The translations under genes and the position numbers were made by a program. Shown piece by piece: positions 7,699 to 16,310 of a DNA stretch of 20,897 nucleotides. Location of the stretch: NCBI GenBank assembly GCA_002383325.1, contig DFYJ01000072.1, positions 13,816-34,712 on the forward strand, in the 5' to 3' direction. The DNA comes from Candidatus Aminicenantes bacterium UBA4085 (GTDB taxonomy: Bacteria > Acidobacteriota > Aminicenantia > Aminicenantales > UBA4085). How positions within the stretch are numbered: position 1 is the stretch's first letter; the number at the start of each line of letters is the position of its first letter. Under the pieces are notes generated by a model. The model was not told where the DNA came from and searched no databases. It was given only the letters and a program-made list of their open reading frames with translations.

Positions 7699-8210
7699 CA
7701 GGCTTTTTTCTTGCCTTCGGGCTTGCGGAACTTCTTCCGAATCAGGCTCCGTTTGAGAGGCGAGAGGTAGTCGACGAAGAGCTTGCCGTCGAGGTGGTCG
7801 ATCTCGTGGCAGAAGGCCCTGGCCAGCATGTCCTCGGCCTCGATCGTCACGTCCCGCCCTTCGACGTTGAGGCCCTTGACCGTGACCTTCTGCGGCCGGG
7901 CGATCTTCTCGTAGATCTCGGGCACCGAGAGGCAGCCCTCCTCGCGGATGCACTTGCCTTCGCGGCGGACGATCTCGGGGTTGATCACGGCGTAGAGGGC
8001 GTCGGGGTCCTCGTTGAGGCTCAGGTCGACGGTGATGACGCGCTTCAGGACGCCGACTTGGGGCGCCGACAGGCCGATGCCGGGCGCCTTGTGCATGGTC
8101 TCGATCATGTCCCGGACCAGAATCAGGACGTCGGCGCCGATCTCGGCCACCGGCTCGGACTTTTCGGTCAGGGTCGGGTCGCCGAACTTGAGGATGGGTC
8201 GTTTGGCCAC
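7698..8210 (-). CDS. def: Peptide deformylase
   Basis: Iron or zinc metalloenzyme that removes the N-formyl group from new proteins, the reverse partner of Fmt. It has 170 residues. Motif 1 is GIGLSAPQVG (44-53, Gln51). Motif 2 is EGCLSVP with metal ligand Cys93. Motif 3 is HEIDHLDG with ligands His135 and His139 and catalytic Glu136. The C-terminus is basic (KKFRKPEGKKK). The start is a GTG at 8210, supported by GGAG at 8219-8222 and by the family start (PILKFGDPTL). It is the first gene of a def-fmt pair. A TAAAAT box on the minus strand near 8227-8232 could be a -10, but no convincing -35 is seen. Confidence 0.96.
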   Translation of the reverse strand: MAKRPILKFGDPTLTEKSEPVAEIGADVLILVRDMIETMHKAPGIGLSAPQVGVLKRVITVDLSLNEDPDALYAVINPEIVRREGKCIREEGCLSVPEIYEKIARPQKVTVKGLNVEGRDVTIEAEDMLARAFCHEIDHLDGKLFVDYLSPLKRSLIRKKFRKPEGKKKA

Positions 8211-8218
8211 GGATGAAT

Positions 8219-8222
8219 CTCC
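8219..8222 (-). promoter_or_regulatory. Ribosome binding site deciding the def GTG start
   Basis: GGAG on the minus strand, 8 nt before the GTG at 8210-8208. No ATG is available at a suitable position, so this site together with the conserved N-terminal sequence fixes the start. Confidence 0.6.
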
Positions 8223-8260
8223 GGCACCATTTTAGCCGTTCCCGTCTCAAAAAAAAAGAT

Positions 8261-8546
8261 TCTTCGCCATTTTCCGGGAGGAGCGTTCCGGGGTATCGTC
8301 CCGGCGGCGCGGATTCTCACTCCTTTTTACGCCTATCCGCTCGGCGCCTGCGGAACTCCGCATGCTAGATCGTCCGGACTTAGTAGATAGCCCCTCTGTC
8401 TCGCTACCCCTATAAAGGTGCGTGCTCAAACATCCCTCGGCGCCCGTTGGGTGCCCTCGCGGAGTGGCGTAAAAAGCCGGAATCCGCGCGGTTTCGCCGT
8501 CGGCCGATACCCCAAACCGCTCTCATCTCCCGGAAAATGGCGATGA
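8261..8546. repeat. Long imperfect palindrome between the OPT gene and def
   Basis: Two arms of about 77-84 bp (8264-8340 and 8460-8543) are inverted copies of each other with small gaps. Matched blocks from the outside in are TCGCCATTTTCCGGGAG (8264-8280) with 8527-8543, GGGGTATCG (8290-8298) with 8505-8513, GCGCGGATTC (8307-8316) with 8480-8489, and CTTTTTACGCC (8323-8333) with 8466-8476. The centre of about 120 bp holds smaller hairpins: TGCGGAACTCCGCA (8349-8362), GTCCGGAC (8372-8379), and GGCGCCC/GGGTGCC (8439-8455). A run of nine A lies at 8249-8257 and of seven A at 8550-8556. No transposase and no clear target duplication are visible. It could be a MITE-like element, a structured leader RNA for def, or a very large terminator. 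Confidence 0.75.
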
Positions 8547-8549
8547 ACT

Positions 8550-8576
8550 AAAAAAAGGCGGCGCCGAAGCGCCGCC
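8550..8576 (-). terminator. Rho-independent terminator of the OPT transporter gene
   Basis: On the minus strand GGCGGCGC, the stable tetraloop TTCG, GCGCCGCC, then seven T (8556-8550). The 8-bp perfect GC stem with UUCG loop and U-tract is a textbook terminator, 19 bp past the OPT stop. Confidence 0.92.
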
Positions 8577-8594
8577 CTTGGAGGGACAGGAAGG

Positions 8595-10619
8595 TTAGAT
8601 GACCGCGGATGGAGGCGCCGGCTCGTCGGCCGCGCCCGCGTTCTTGAGCGGTACGCCGACGAGATACCAGCCCATGAGGGCAAGGACGATCAGCCCGAGC
8701 CAGTACGACGGGGCCTTGAAGATGGTCGGGATATCGAAGCCGATGATGTTCTGGAGGAAGAGGAACTTCCACAAGGCCCGCAGCAGCCCGGTCAAGCCCT
8801 CGCCAGCGATCAAGCCGGCGGCCAGGAGGACGCCGACGTTGGTCGCCCGGGCGGATTGGGCGGCGTTGAACTTTCGCTTGGCCATGGACTTGTCGACCAA
8901 GCCCTTGATCATGCCGCCGACGAAGATGGCGAAGGTGGTCTCGAGGGGCAGGTACATCCCGACGGCAACCAGCATGGGCGACTTGACCTGGATGAGGATG
9001 AAGGCGAAACCCATCAGCATGCCGACAATCACGAGCGGCCAGGCCATTTCGCCGCCGACGATGCCCTGGGACAGGGCGGCCATCAAGCCGGCTTGGGGCG
9101 CGGGCAGTTCCTTGCTGCCGAAGGTGAAGGCGCCGTGCAGGAGCATCAGCGGGAAGTACATGACCAGCGAGGCGATGAGGACGCCGAAGATGTTGCCGAC
9201 TTCCATTTTCCAGGGCGTGCCGCCCAGGATGTGCCCGACTTTGAGATCCTGCAGCATCTCGCCGGCCACGGCCGAGGAGACGCAGACGACCGCGGCGACG
9301 CCCAAGACGGCGGCCACGCCGGTTGTCCCCGTTGCACCAATCAAGACCATCAGCAGGGCGGCCAGAATGAGGGTGGAGAGAGTCAAACCCGAGATGGGAT
9401 TGTTAGAGGAGCCGATCGTCCCGACCAGGTTGCCTGACACAGCGGCGAAAAAGAAGCCGGCGATGGCCATGACGGCGGCGGCCAGGATGGCCGAGCCGAA
9501 CGACTTGGAGAAGGTCTGGTAAACGAAGACCATGAGAACGAAGGTCAGGGCCATCAGAATCATGACGACCTTCATATCCAGGTCCTTCTCCTGCCGGGAG
9601 ACGACCTGCTCCTGGCCGGCGGCCTTCTTGACGTCGCTGATCGACCGCTTGAGGCCGGCGCCCAGGTTCTTGCGCATCCTGAAAAGGGTGAAGCCGGCGC
9701 CGACGAGCATGCCGCCGACGGCGATCGGACGGATGATGAACTTCCAGACGTTGGTGACCATGTCGACCCACTTGATGTCGGCCGCGGCGACGCCCGGCCC
9801 GTAGAACATGGACACGAGCTGGGGCCCGAGGAAGAACATCAGCAGGGGGGCGAAGAGGCCCCAGGCCAGCAGGCCGCCGGCGAAGTTGAGCGAGGCCAGC
9901 CGCGGTCCGATGATGTAGCCGACGCCGATATAGGCGGGGAAGATGCCCGGTCCGGAGACGGCCACGGTTCCGCCGGCTCCGATCGTCGGATCGGTTTTGC
10001 CGGCCCCCAAGCGGACGAAGCTGGCGCCGATCTTGCCGACCTTGAGGATGAAGTCCTTGCTGGCGGCGAAGAGCTGGACGACGCCGAGCGAGTAGATCAA
10101 CGCCCCCAAGCCCATGGCCTGGAAGAGGTGCCGGGAGCCTTGGCTGCCCTTCTGGCCGGCCTTGTGGATCTCAGCCGCGGCGACCGATTCGGGAAAGACC
10201 AGGTCAGGATCCGTGACCATGACCCGGCGCAGGAAGGTCACGAAGAGGATGCCGAGCAGGCCGCCGACGAACATCAGGGCCGTGCACTTGAGATAAGAGC
10301 CGAGGCTGCCGAAATCGGTCCAGGCTCCGGCGATGACGAAAGCCGGGACGGTGAAGATGGCTCCGGCGGCGATCGATTCGCCGACGGAGCCGATGGTCCG
10401 GGCCATGTTCTCTTCCAGGATCGAACCCTTCATCAGCTTCAGGACGGCCATGCCGATGACCGCGGCCGGATAAGTGGCCGCAATGGTCATGCCGGCCCGC
10501 AGGCCGAGGTAGGCGTTGGCCGCGCCCAGGATAACGGTCATGAGCACGCCGAGGACGACGGCCCGAATGGTGAACTCCTTCATGGCCGTTTTCTCGGGGA
10601 TGTAGGGTTGATGGCTCAT
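8595..10619 (-). CDS. OPT-family (oligopeptide transporter superfamily) membrane protein
   Basis: Polytopic inner-membrane transporter of 674 residues, the usual size for prokaryotic OPT proteins. Family members carry oligopeptides or metal-chelate compounds, and the substrate cannot be told from sequence. After a short cytoplasmic N-terminus there are many hydrophobic segments across the whole length. The family signature NAYLGLRAGMT lies at about 35-45, followed by PAAVIGMAVL. A charged cytoplasmic loop (about 315-350, rich in Lys, Arg and Glu) splits the two halves. GEMLQDLKVG and GGMIKG, typical of the family, are in the second half. AAGGAG at 10627-10632 lies 7 nt before the ATG. It has its own promoter and terminator, so it appears monocistronic. 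Confidence 0.92.
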   Translation of the reverse strand: MSHQPYIPEKTAMKEFTIRAVVLGVLMTVILGAANAYLGLRAGMTIAATYPAAVIGMAVLKLMKGSILEENMARTIGSVGESIAAGAIFTVPAFVIAGAWTDFGSLGSYLKCTALMFVGGLLGILFVTFLRRVMVTDPDLVFPESVAAAEIHKAGQKGSQGSRHLFQAMGLGALIYSLGVVQLFAASKDFILKVGKIGASFVRLGAGKTDPTIGAGGTVAVSGPGIFPAYIGVGYIIGPRLASLNFAGGLLAWGLFAPLLMFFLGPQLVSMFYGPGVAAADIKWVDMVTNVWKFIIRPIAVGGMLVGAGFTLFRMRKNLGAGLKRSISDVKKAAGQEQVVSRQEKDLDMKVVMILMALTFVLMVFVYQTFSKSFGSAILAAAVMAIAGFFFAAVSGNLVGTIGSSNNPISGLTLSTLILAALLMVLIGATGTTGVAAVLGVAAVVCVSSAVAGEMLQDLKVGHILGGTPWKMEVGNIFGVLIASLVMYFPLMLLHGAFTFGSKELPAPQAGLMAALSQGIVGGEMAWPLVIVGMLMGFAFILIQVKSPMLVAVGMYLPLETTFAIFVGGMIKGLVDKSMAKRKFNAAQSARATNVGVLLAAGLIAGEGLTGLLRALWKFLFLQNIIGFDIPTIFKAPSYWLGLIVLALMGWYLVGVPLKNAGAADEPAPPSAVI

Positions 10620-10648
10620 GCGGCAACTCCTTGCGGGTAGATACGCCC

Positions 10649-10677
10649 CTTATAGCCCAGGACCGCGGGGGAGTCAA
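10649..10677 (-). promoter_or_regulatory. Sigma70-type promoter for the OPT gene
   Basis: On the minus strand TTGACT (10677-10672), a 17-bp spacer, then TATAAG (10654-10649). Both boxes match consensus at five of six positions. The start point would be near 10641, leaving a leader of about 20 nt that contains the Shine-Dalgarno. Confidence 0.65.
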
Positions 10678-10693
10678 GAATCGGCCGCCGCAT

Positions 10694-10722
10694 TTGCCCC
10701 CAAGGCGGAAATGTGCTAAAAA
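10694..10722 (+). promoter_or_regulatory. Candidate extended -10 promoter for mreB
   Basis: TTGCCC (10694-10699), 17 bp, TAAAAA (10717-10722), with TG one base before the -10 box (TGC then TAAAAA). The mreB Shine-Dalgarno AAGGAAG is at 10732-10738. It diverges from the OPT promoter within a 123-bp gap. Confidence 0.5.
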
Positions 10723-10742
10723 AGGTCACCTAAGGAAGAATC

Positions 10743-11783
<1,041 letters not shown>

Positions 11784-11798
11784 AGGCGGAGGCCGCTC

Positions 11799-12656
11799 AT
11801 GCGTATCGGGCAGTCAGAGCCGAGACAGTCGCGACCCACGCTGCTCATCATCCTTGTGGTGCTTTCGCTTGTCATGCTCACGGTCTACTTCCGTGAGGGC
11901 GATGACGGGGTGCTTCATGGCGCCCGGCGAGTGACGCTGGAGGTCACTGCGCCACTCGCGCGCGCAGGCACCGCGATCACCTCGCCGATTCGCTCGATCG
12001 GCTCGTTCTTCGAGGACCTCGGCGCCTCGCGCGAGCGTGTGCAGGCGCTCGAGGAGCAGAACGCCGAGCTTCGCACGCGTCTTGCGGAACTCGAGGAGGC
12101 ACGGCAGGAGAACGAACGCTTGCGCGCCCTTGTCGACTTTGCCGAGGAGCGGAAGTTCGCGAAGCTCGGCGCCGAGGTCATCCGACGTCCGATCAGCATC
12201 TGGGAAGGCGTCATCCTCATCGATCGCGGATCCAACGACGGCATCGAACCCGGCATGCCGGTGATCGCGGCGCAGGGACTCGTGGGGCAGATCGCCGAGG
12301 TGTCAGCGCACTCCTCGTCGGTGAGGCTCGTGACCGACCAGTTGAGCGGCGTCGCGGCGATCGTGCAGTCGTCACGCACCCCCGGAGTGGTGCGTGGCTC
12401 GGTGGATGGATCGTTGTCGCTCGATTTCGTCGATCGGACGTATCTTCCGGTGGAAGGCGATGTCGTGATCACAAGCGGCATCGGAGGTGTGTATCCGAGC
12501 GGCATCGTGATAGGCGATGTGGTGGCGGTGGACGACCGCCACGGCGAGTTGTACCCGCGGATCCGCGTGGCATCGCGCGTCCCGATCAGCTCGATCGAGG
12601 AGGTCTTCGTGCTCGTGGGCTCGGTGGTCGAAAGGGATGCGGGTGAGATCGAATGA
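11799..12656 (+). CDS. mreC: Rod-shape-determining protein MreC
   Basis: Bitopic membrane protein linking MreB to PBP2 outside the membrane. It has 285 residues, a normal length. A single membrane helix (about 14-31) follows a short cytoplasmic tail. The periplasmic or extracytoplasmic part begins with a coiled coil (about 78-118, heptads such as LEEQNAELRTRLAELEE). It continues into the beta-barrel domain with the family signature DRGSNDGIEPGMPV (142-155) and GLVGQI (160-165). GGAGG lies 6 nt before the ATG. The gene follows mreB by 15 bp, and its last codons overlap mreD by 4 bp (ATGA). Confidence 0.95.
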   Translation: MRIGQSEPRQSRPTLLIILVVLSLVMLTVYFREGDDGVLHGARRVTLEVTAPLARAGTAITSPIRSIGSFFEDLGASRERVQALEEQNAELRTRLAELEEARQENERLRALVDFAEERKFAKLGAEVIRRPISIWEGVILIDRGSNDGIEPGMPVIAAQGLVGQIAEVSAHSSSVRLVTDQLSGVAAIVQSSRTPGVVRGSVDGSLSLDFVDRTYLPVEGDVVITSGIGGVYPSGIVIGDVVAVDDRHGELYPRIRVASRVPISSIEEVFVLVGSVVERDAGEIE

Positions 12657-13168
12657 CGCAATGGGGAACGACAGCAGGGGCGCTCCTCGGCGCGTTCGTG
12701 CTCCAGGTGATGATAGCCCCGCACATCTCGATCTTCGGGGTGACGCCCAACCTGCTGCTGCTGGTGGTCATCACGTTGGCGTTCGTCGAGGGGTCCCCGG
12801 CGGGCGCGACTGCGGGATTCATCGCCGGGCTGCTGATGGACCTGTTGTCGTCAGGCCCGATCGGCGCGTGGGCGCTTGTCATGTCGGTCACCGGGTACCT
12901 GAGCGGTTCGCTCAGGCAGAACCTGTTCGCCGAAGGCTGGCTGGCCCCGGTCACGGTGGGCGTCGTGGCGGCGCTCGTGGCCGACTTCGCCTACCTGGTG
13001 GTGGTCACCGTTATCGGAGTGGGGCCGGCGGCGTTCTGGCAGGCGCTCGGCAGGCTTGTGCTGCCCCGCGCGCTGTACAATGCGGTCCTGGTGATGCTCG
13101 TCTACCCATGGCTGGCGCGATTCTTGCGAACCGACCGTTCGATCAAGTCATTCGGTCGCCTCGCCTGA
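12653..13168 (+). CDS. mreD: Rod-shape-determining protein MreD
   Basis: Small integral membrane partner of MreC in the elongasome. It has 171 residues with about five hydrophobic segments, including VTPNLLLLVVITLAFVEG, a typical MreD second helix, and GFIAGLLMDLLSSGPIGAWAL, which carries the family pattern GxxxGLxxD. The ATG overlaps the mreC stop (ATGA), so translation is probably coupled. Weak conservation is normal for MreD. Identification rests on size, topology, the short motifs and position between mreC and mrdA. Confidence 0.92.
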   Translation: MTQWGTTAGALLGAFVLQVMIAPHISIFGVTPNLLLLVVITLAFVEGSPAGATAGFIAGLLMDLLSSGPIGAWALVMSVTGYLSGSLRQNLFAEGWLAPVTVGVVAALVADFAYLVVVTVIGVGPAAFWQALGRLVLPRALYNAVLVMLVYPWLARFLRTDRSIKSFGRLA

Positions 13169-13208
13169 GTCGACCGCCCGTCCGGCCCGTCTGGAGTCTC
13201 ACGCCTCT

Positions 13209-15131
13209 ATGCCAACCGTCAGTCAGGAGTTCAGATCCCGATTCGGCGTCCTCGGAATCATCGTGGTCGTCGTTCTCTCGGCGCTGCTCATCCGGCTGTG
13301 GACGATGCAGGTGCTGAACAGCGAGTCGTTTTCCGCGCAGGCTGAGAACAACCGGGTACGTGAGATCTCCATCCAGGCGCCCCGCGGCCGCATCCTCGAC
13401 CGCAACGGCGTGCCGCTGGTGACCAACCGCTCAGCGCTCGCGGTGAGCGTCGACCCCTCGCACGAGGACGTTCGGGCGCTGCTCACACGGACGTGGACCG
13501 AGGATACCGCCGACGATCCCACGAGCCGCGAGCTCAACGAGATGTTCGGCGAGATCGCGGCCCTGCTCGGCATAACGACCGCCGATGTGTGGGAGCGCGT
13601 CACCGATGTGCAGCAGGAGGCGCTCAGGCCGCGCGTCATCGCCGTTGACGTGTCGATGGAGTCGGTGGCGCAGATCGCCGAGCGTCAGACCGACTTCCCG
13701 TGGGCGGCCGTCGAGGAGATCGCGGTACGGGAGTATCCCAACGGCAACCTCGCGGCACACGTGCTCGGCTACACCGGCGCGATCTCCGAAGAGCAGTTCA
13801 AGAACTCCGATGAGTACGCCGGCTACGAGCGCGGTGACACCGTGGGCAAGTCGGGCGTTGAGCGCCAGTACGAGGGCGTGTTGCAGGGCGACAAGGGATG
13901 GCGCCGCATCGAGGTGAACGCCTCCGGCAGGGCGCAGGGCGTGGTGAGCGAGCAGGCGCCGCGACCGGGCAACGACATCCGCCTGACCATCGACGCCGCT
14001 GTGCAGGCCGTCACCGAGGATGAGCTCGACAAGGCCATCGCCGAGGCACACCGGCAGGGCTACACGAGCTCCCGTGCGGGTGCCGCGGTCGTCCTGGATA
14101 TCGAGACCGGCGAGGTGCTCGCTTCCACCAGCCGTCCAACGTACGACCCCACGGCGTTTCTCGGCGGTATCAGTTCCGCCGAGTGGGAGGCGCTGAATGC
14201 CAAGACGAGCGAGTATCCGCTGAACGACCGTGCCATCATGGCGGCGTATCCGCCTGCGTCCACATACAAGGTCATCACGGCCATCTCGGGCATGGAAGCC
14301 GGCATCACGTCGGAGAACACGACCTACAGCTGCACCGGCCGATGGACCGACATGGGCAAGCAGTGGCCCAAGTGGTGCTGGAAGCGCACCGGGCACGGAA
14401 CCGTGAGCCTGCGCGGCGGACTCAAGCACTCGTGCGACACCGTCTTCTACGAGATCGGCTACGAGTTGTATAAGCGCGGCAAGGAGGAGCTTCAGGCGAC
14501 ATCGCGGGAGTTCGGTCTGGGCTCCAAGACCGGCATCGATCTTCCGGGCGAGTCAGCCGGACGCGTGCCCGACGCCGCCTGGAAGAAGCGGTACAACGAG
14601 AACTATCCCGAGTATCAGATGTGGCTGCCCGGTGACACTGTCAACATGTCGATCGGGCAGGGCGACATGCTCACCACGCCTCTGCAGATGGCGCTGGTGT
14701 ACGCGGGCCTTGCCAACGACGGTGACATCATGAAGCCGCACGTGCTGAAAGACGTGCTCGGCAGCGGGGGTGACGTCATCCGCACGATCGAGCCCGAGGT
14801 GCTGCACGCGACAGGCGCATCCGCAGAGATGCTGGGAGTGGTCGAGCGCGGGCTGATCGACGTCACCGAGACCGGCACAGCGAAGGGCGTCTTCGTCGGA
14901 TTCAAGCCGACGGTGGCCGGCAAGACCGGTACCGCCCAGGTGAAGGGCAAGGACGACTACGCGTGGTTCTGCGCGTACGCTCCCGCCGAAGACCCCAAGT
15001 ACGCGGTGGCGGTCATCGTGGAGCAGGGCGGACACGGCGGCTCGGTCACCGGGCCGGCTGCGCGCAACATCCTGGCGCATCTGCTCGGCGAGGAGCTCAA
15101 GACGATCCGCACCACGGACGAATCGAGGTGA
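13209..15131 (+). CDS. mrdA: Penicillin-binding protein 2, class B transpeptidase of the elongasome
   Basis: D,D-transpeptidase that cross-links new peptidoglycan during side-wall growth, working with RodA. It has 640 residues. The membrane anchor is at about 14-31, followed by the PBP dimerisation domain starting with PRGRILDRNG (58-67). The transpeptidase active site is intact: STYK with nucleophile Ser351 and Lys354, SCD at 408-410 (the SxN motif in its PBP2 form, SxD), and KTGT at 572-575. The gene begins 40 bp after mreD, with GGAG about 12 nt before the ATG, a rather long spacing. rodA follows 6 bp after the stop. PBP2 rather than FtsI is supported by the MreBCD and RodA neighbours. Confidence 0.95.
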   Translation: MPTVSQEFRSRFGVLGIIVVVVLSALLIRLWTMQVLNSESFSAQAENNRVREISIQAPRGRILDRNGVPLVTNRSALAVSVDPSHEDVRALLTRTWTEDTADDPTSRELNEMFGEIAALLGITTADVWERVTDVQQEALRPRVIAVDVSMESVAQIAERQTDFPWAAVEEIAVREYPNGNLAAHVLGYTGAISEEQFKNSDEYAGYERGDTVGKSGVERQYEGVLQGDKGWRRIEVNASGRAQGVVSEQAPRPGNDIRLTIDAAVQAVTEDELDKAIAEAHRQGYTSSRAGAAVVLDIETGEVLASTSRPTYDPTAFLGGISSAEWEALNAKTSEYPLNDRAIMAAYPPASTYKVITAISGMEAGITSENTTYSCTGRWTDMGKQWPKWCWKRTGHGTVSLRGGLKHSCDTVFYEIGYELYKRGKEELQATSREFGLGSKTGIDLPGESAGRVPDAAWKKRYNENYPEYQMWLPGDTVNMSIGQGDMLTTPLQMALVYAGLANDGDIMKPHVLKDVLGSGGDVIRTIEPEVLHATGASAEMLGVVERGLIDVTETGTAKGVFVGFKPTVAGKTGTAQVKGKDDYAWFCAYAPAEDPKYAVAVIVEQGGHGGSVTGPAARNILAHLLGEELKTIRTTDESR

Positions 15132-15137
15132 TGCGCG

Positions 15138-16292
15138 ATGAACAAGACCACCGGACAGCGCATCCTCGATAAGGTCAACGTGCCACTGGTGGCGTGGGTG
15201 GCGGCGCTCCTGGTGTACGGTACGGTCATGGTCGCCTCGGCAACGTCGAGCATGAGCAGCGGCAACAGCATGCTGCTTCGCCACCTCTTCGGCATCGGCG
15301 TGGGTCTCGCGCCGCTGGTGGTCGCCTGGTTCATCGACTACACCAGGCTGCGGGGCTGGCAGGGGCCGCTGATCGCGTTCGGCGCGTTCTTGCTGATCAG
15401 CCCGCGGATCCCCGGGCTTGGGGGCACCGCGAAGGGAGCGACTTCGTGGCTGGAGATCGCGGGCGTACGCCTGTTCCAGCCGTCGGAGCCCGCCAAGCTG
15501 ATCTTCATCGTCATCTTCGCCGCGGTGATCGCGAACATGAAGGGCCGGGTCGACACGCCGTCACGGATCACCAAAGCCTTGCTGTACCTGGCTGGCGCCG
15601 TGTTCCTGATACTGTTGCAGCCCGACCTGGGCACCGGCATGGTGTTCGTGGCCATCGCCATGGTGATGCTGGTGGTGGGCGGGATGAAGGCCAAGCACTT
15701 CGCCTTCCTGGCGGTAGCCGCGGCCGTGCTGGTAGGGGCGATCCTCGGCGTGGACGCCGGCCTCGACCAGATCGCGGGCAGGGATGTTGGTCTGAAGGAC
15801 TACCAGAAGAACCGGCTTCTGGTCTTCGTGAACCCCGACATCGATCCGACCGACGCAGGGTACAACCTCGCGCAGTCGAAGATCGCCATCGGATCGGGAG
15901 GTCTCACCGGCAAGGGGCTCGGCTCCGGTACGCAGTCCAACCTGCACTTCATCCCTGAGCGGCACACCGACTTCATCTTCTCAGTGCTCGGCGAGGAGCT
16001 TGGCTTCTTTGGAGCGGTGGTCCTGCTCGGGCTGTACCTCGCACTGCTGCTCACGGCGCTCGCGATCGCGACCTCGTCGCGCGATCTGTACGGCGCGCTC
16101 ATCGCCACCGGCGTCCTCGGCATGTGGCTGTTCCAGATTCTGGAGAATGTGGGCATGACCGTGGGTATGATGCCTATTACAGGCATCCCGTTGCCATTCA
16201 TGAGCTTTGGTAGCTCATCGATGGTCACGAACCTCGGTGCGGTGGGTCTGTTGCTCTCGGTCTGGTCCCGGCGCTACGGCGCGGGCTCGTGA
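15138..16292 (+). CDS. rodA: Peptidoglycan glycosyltransferase RodA (SEDS family)
   Basis: Polytopic SEDS glycosyltransferase that polymerises lipid II into glycan strands with PBP2. It has 384 residues and about ten hydrophobic segments. Family signatures are WLEIAGVRLFQPSEPAKL, the extracytoplasmic HTDFIFSVLGEELGF starting at His276, and the last-helix motif GIPLPFMSFGSSSM at 349-362. RodA is preferred over FtsW because the gene lies directly behind mrdA in an mreBCD operon. The ATG is 6 bp past the mrdA stop, with GAGGTGATG around the junction serving as Shine-Dalgarno. Confidence 0.95.
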   Translation: MNKTTGQRILDKVNVPLVAWVAALLVYGTVMVASATSSMSSGNSMLLRHLFGIGVGLAPLVVAWFIDYTRLRGWQGPLIAFGAFLLISPRIPGLGGTAKGATSWLEIAGVRLFQPSEPAKLIFIVIFAAVIANMKGRVDTPSRITKALLYLAGAVFLILLQPDLGTGMVFVAIAMVMLVVGGMKAKHFAFLAVAAAVLVGAILGVDAGLDQIAGRDVGLKDYQKNRLLVFVNPDIDPTDAGYNLAQSKIAIGSGGLTGKGLGSGTQSNLHFIPERHTDFIFSVLGEELGFFGAVVLLGLYLALLLTALAIATSSRDLYGALIATGVLGMWLFQILENVGMTVGMMPITGIPLPFMSFGSSSMVTNLGAVGLLLSVWSRRYGAGS

Positions 16293-16310
16293 CGGAAGGG
16301 GATACAAGCG

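Noticed and set aside
7699..8250. Upstream extension of the fmt frame by about 184 codons
   Set aside because: The extension runs out of frame through def and has an Arg/Pro-rich nonsense composition. The conserved Fmt N-terminus begins at 7698.
8247..8683. Two small minus-strand open frames (60 and 85 codons) across the palindrome and the 3' end of the OPT gene
   Set aside because: They read through inverted-repeat arms and a terminator, start without Shine-Dalgarno sites and show no protein-like pattern.
11784..13208. A possible internal promoter or terminator between mreB, mreC, mreD and mrdA
   Set aside because: The gaps are 15 bp, a 4-bp overlap and 40 bp, with no hairpin followed by T-run and no paired -35/-10 boxes.
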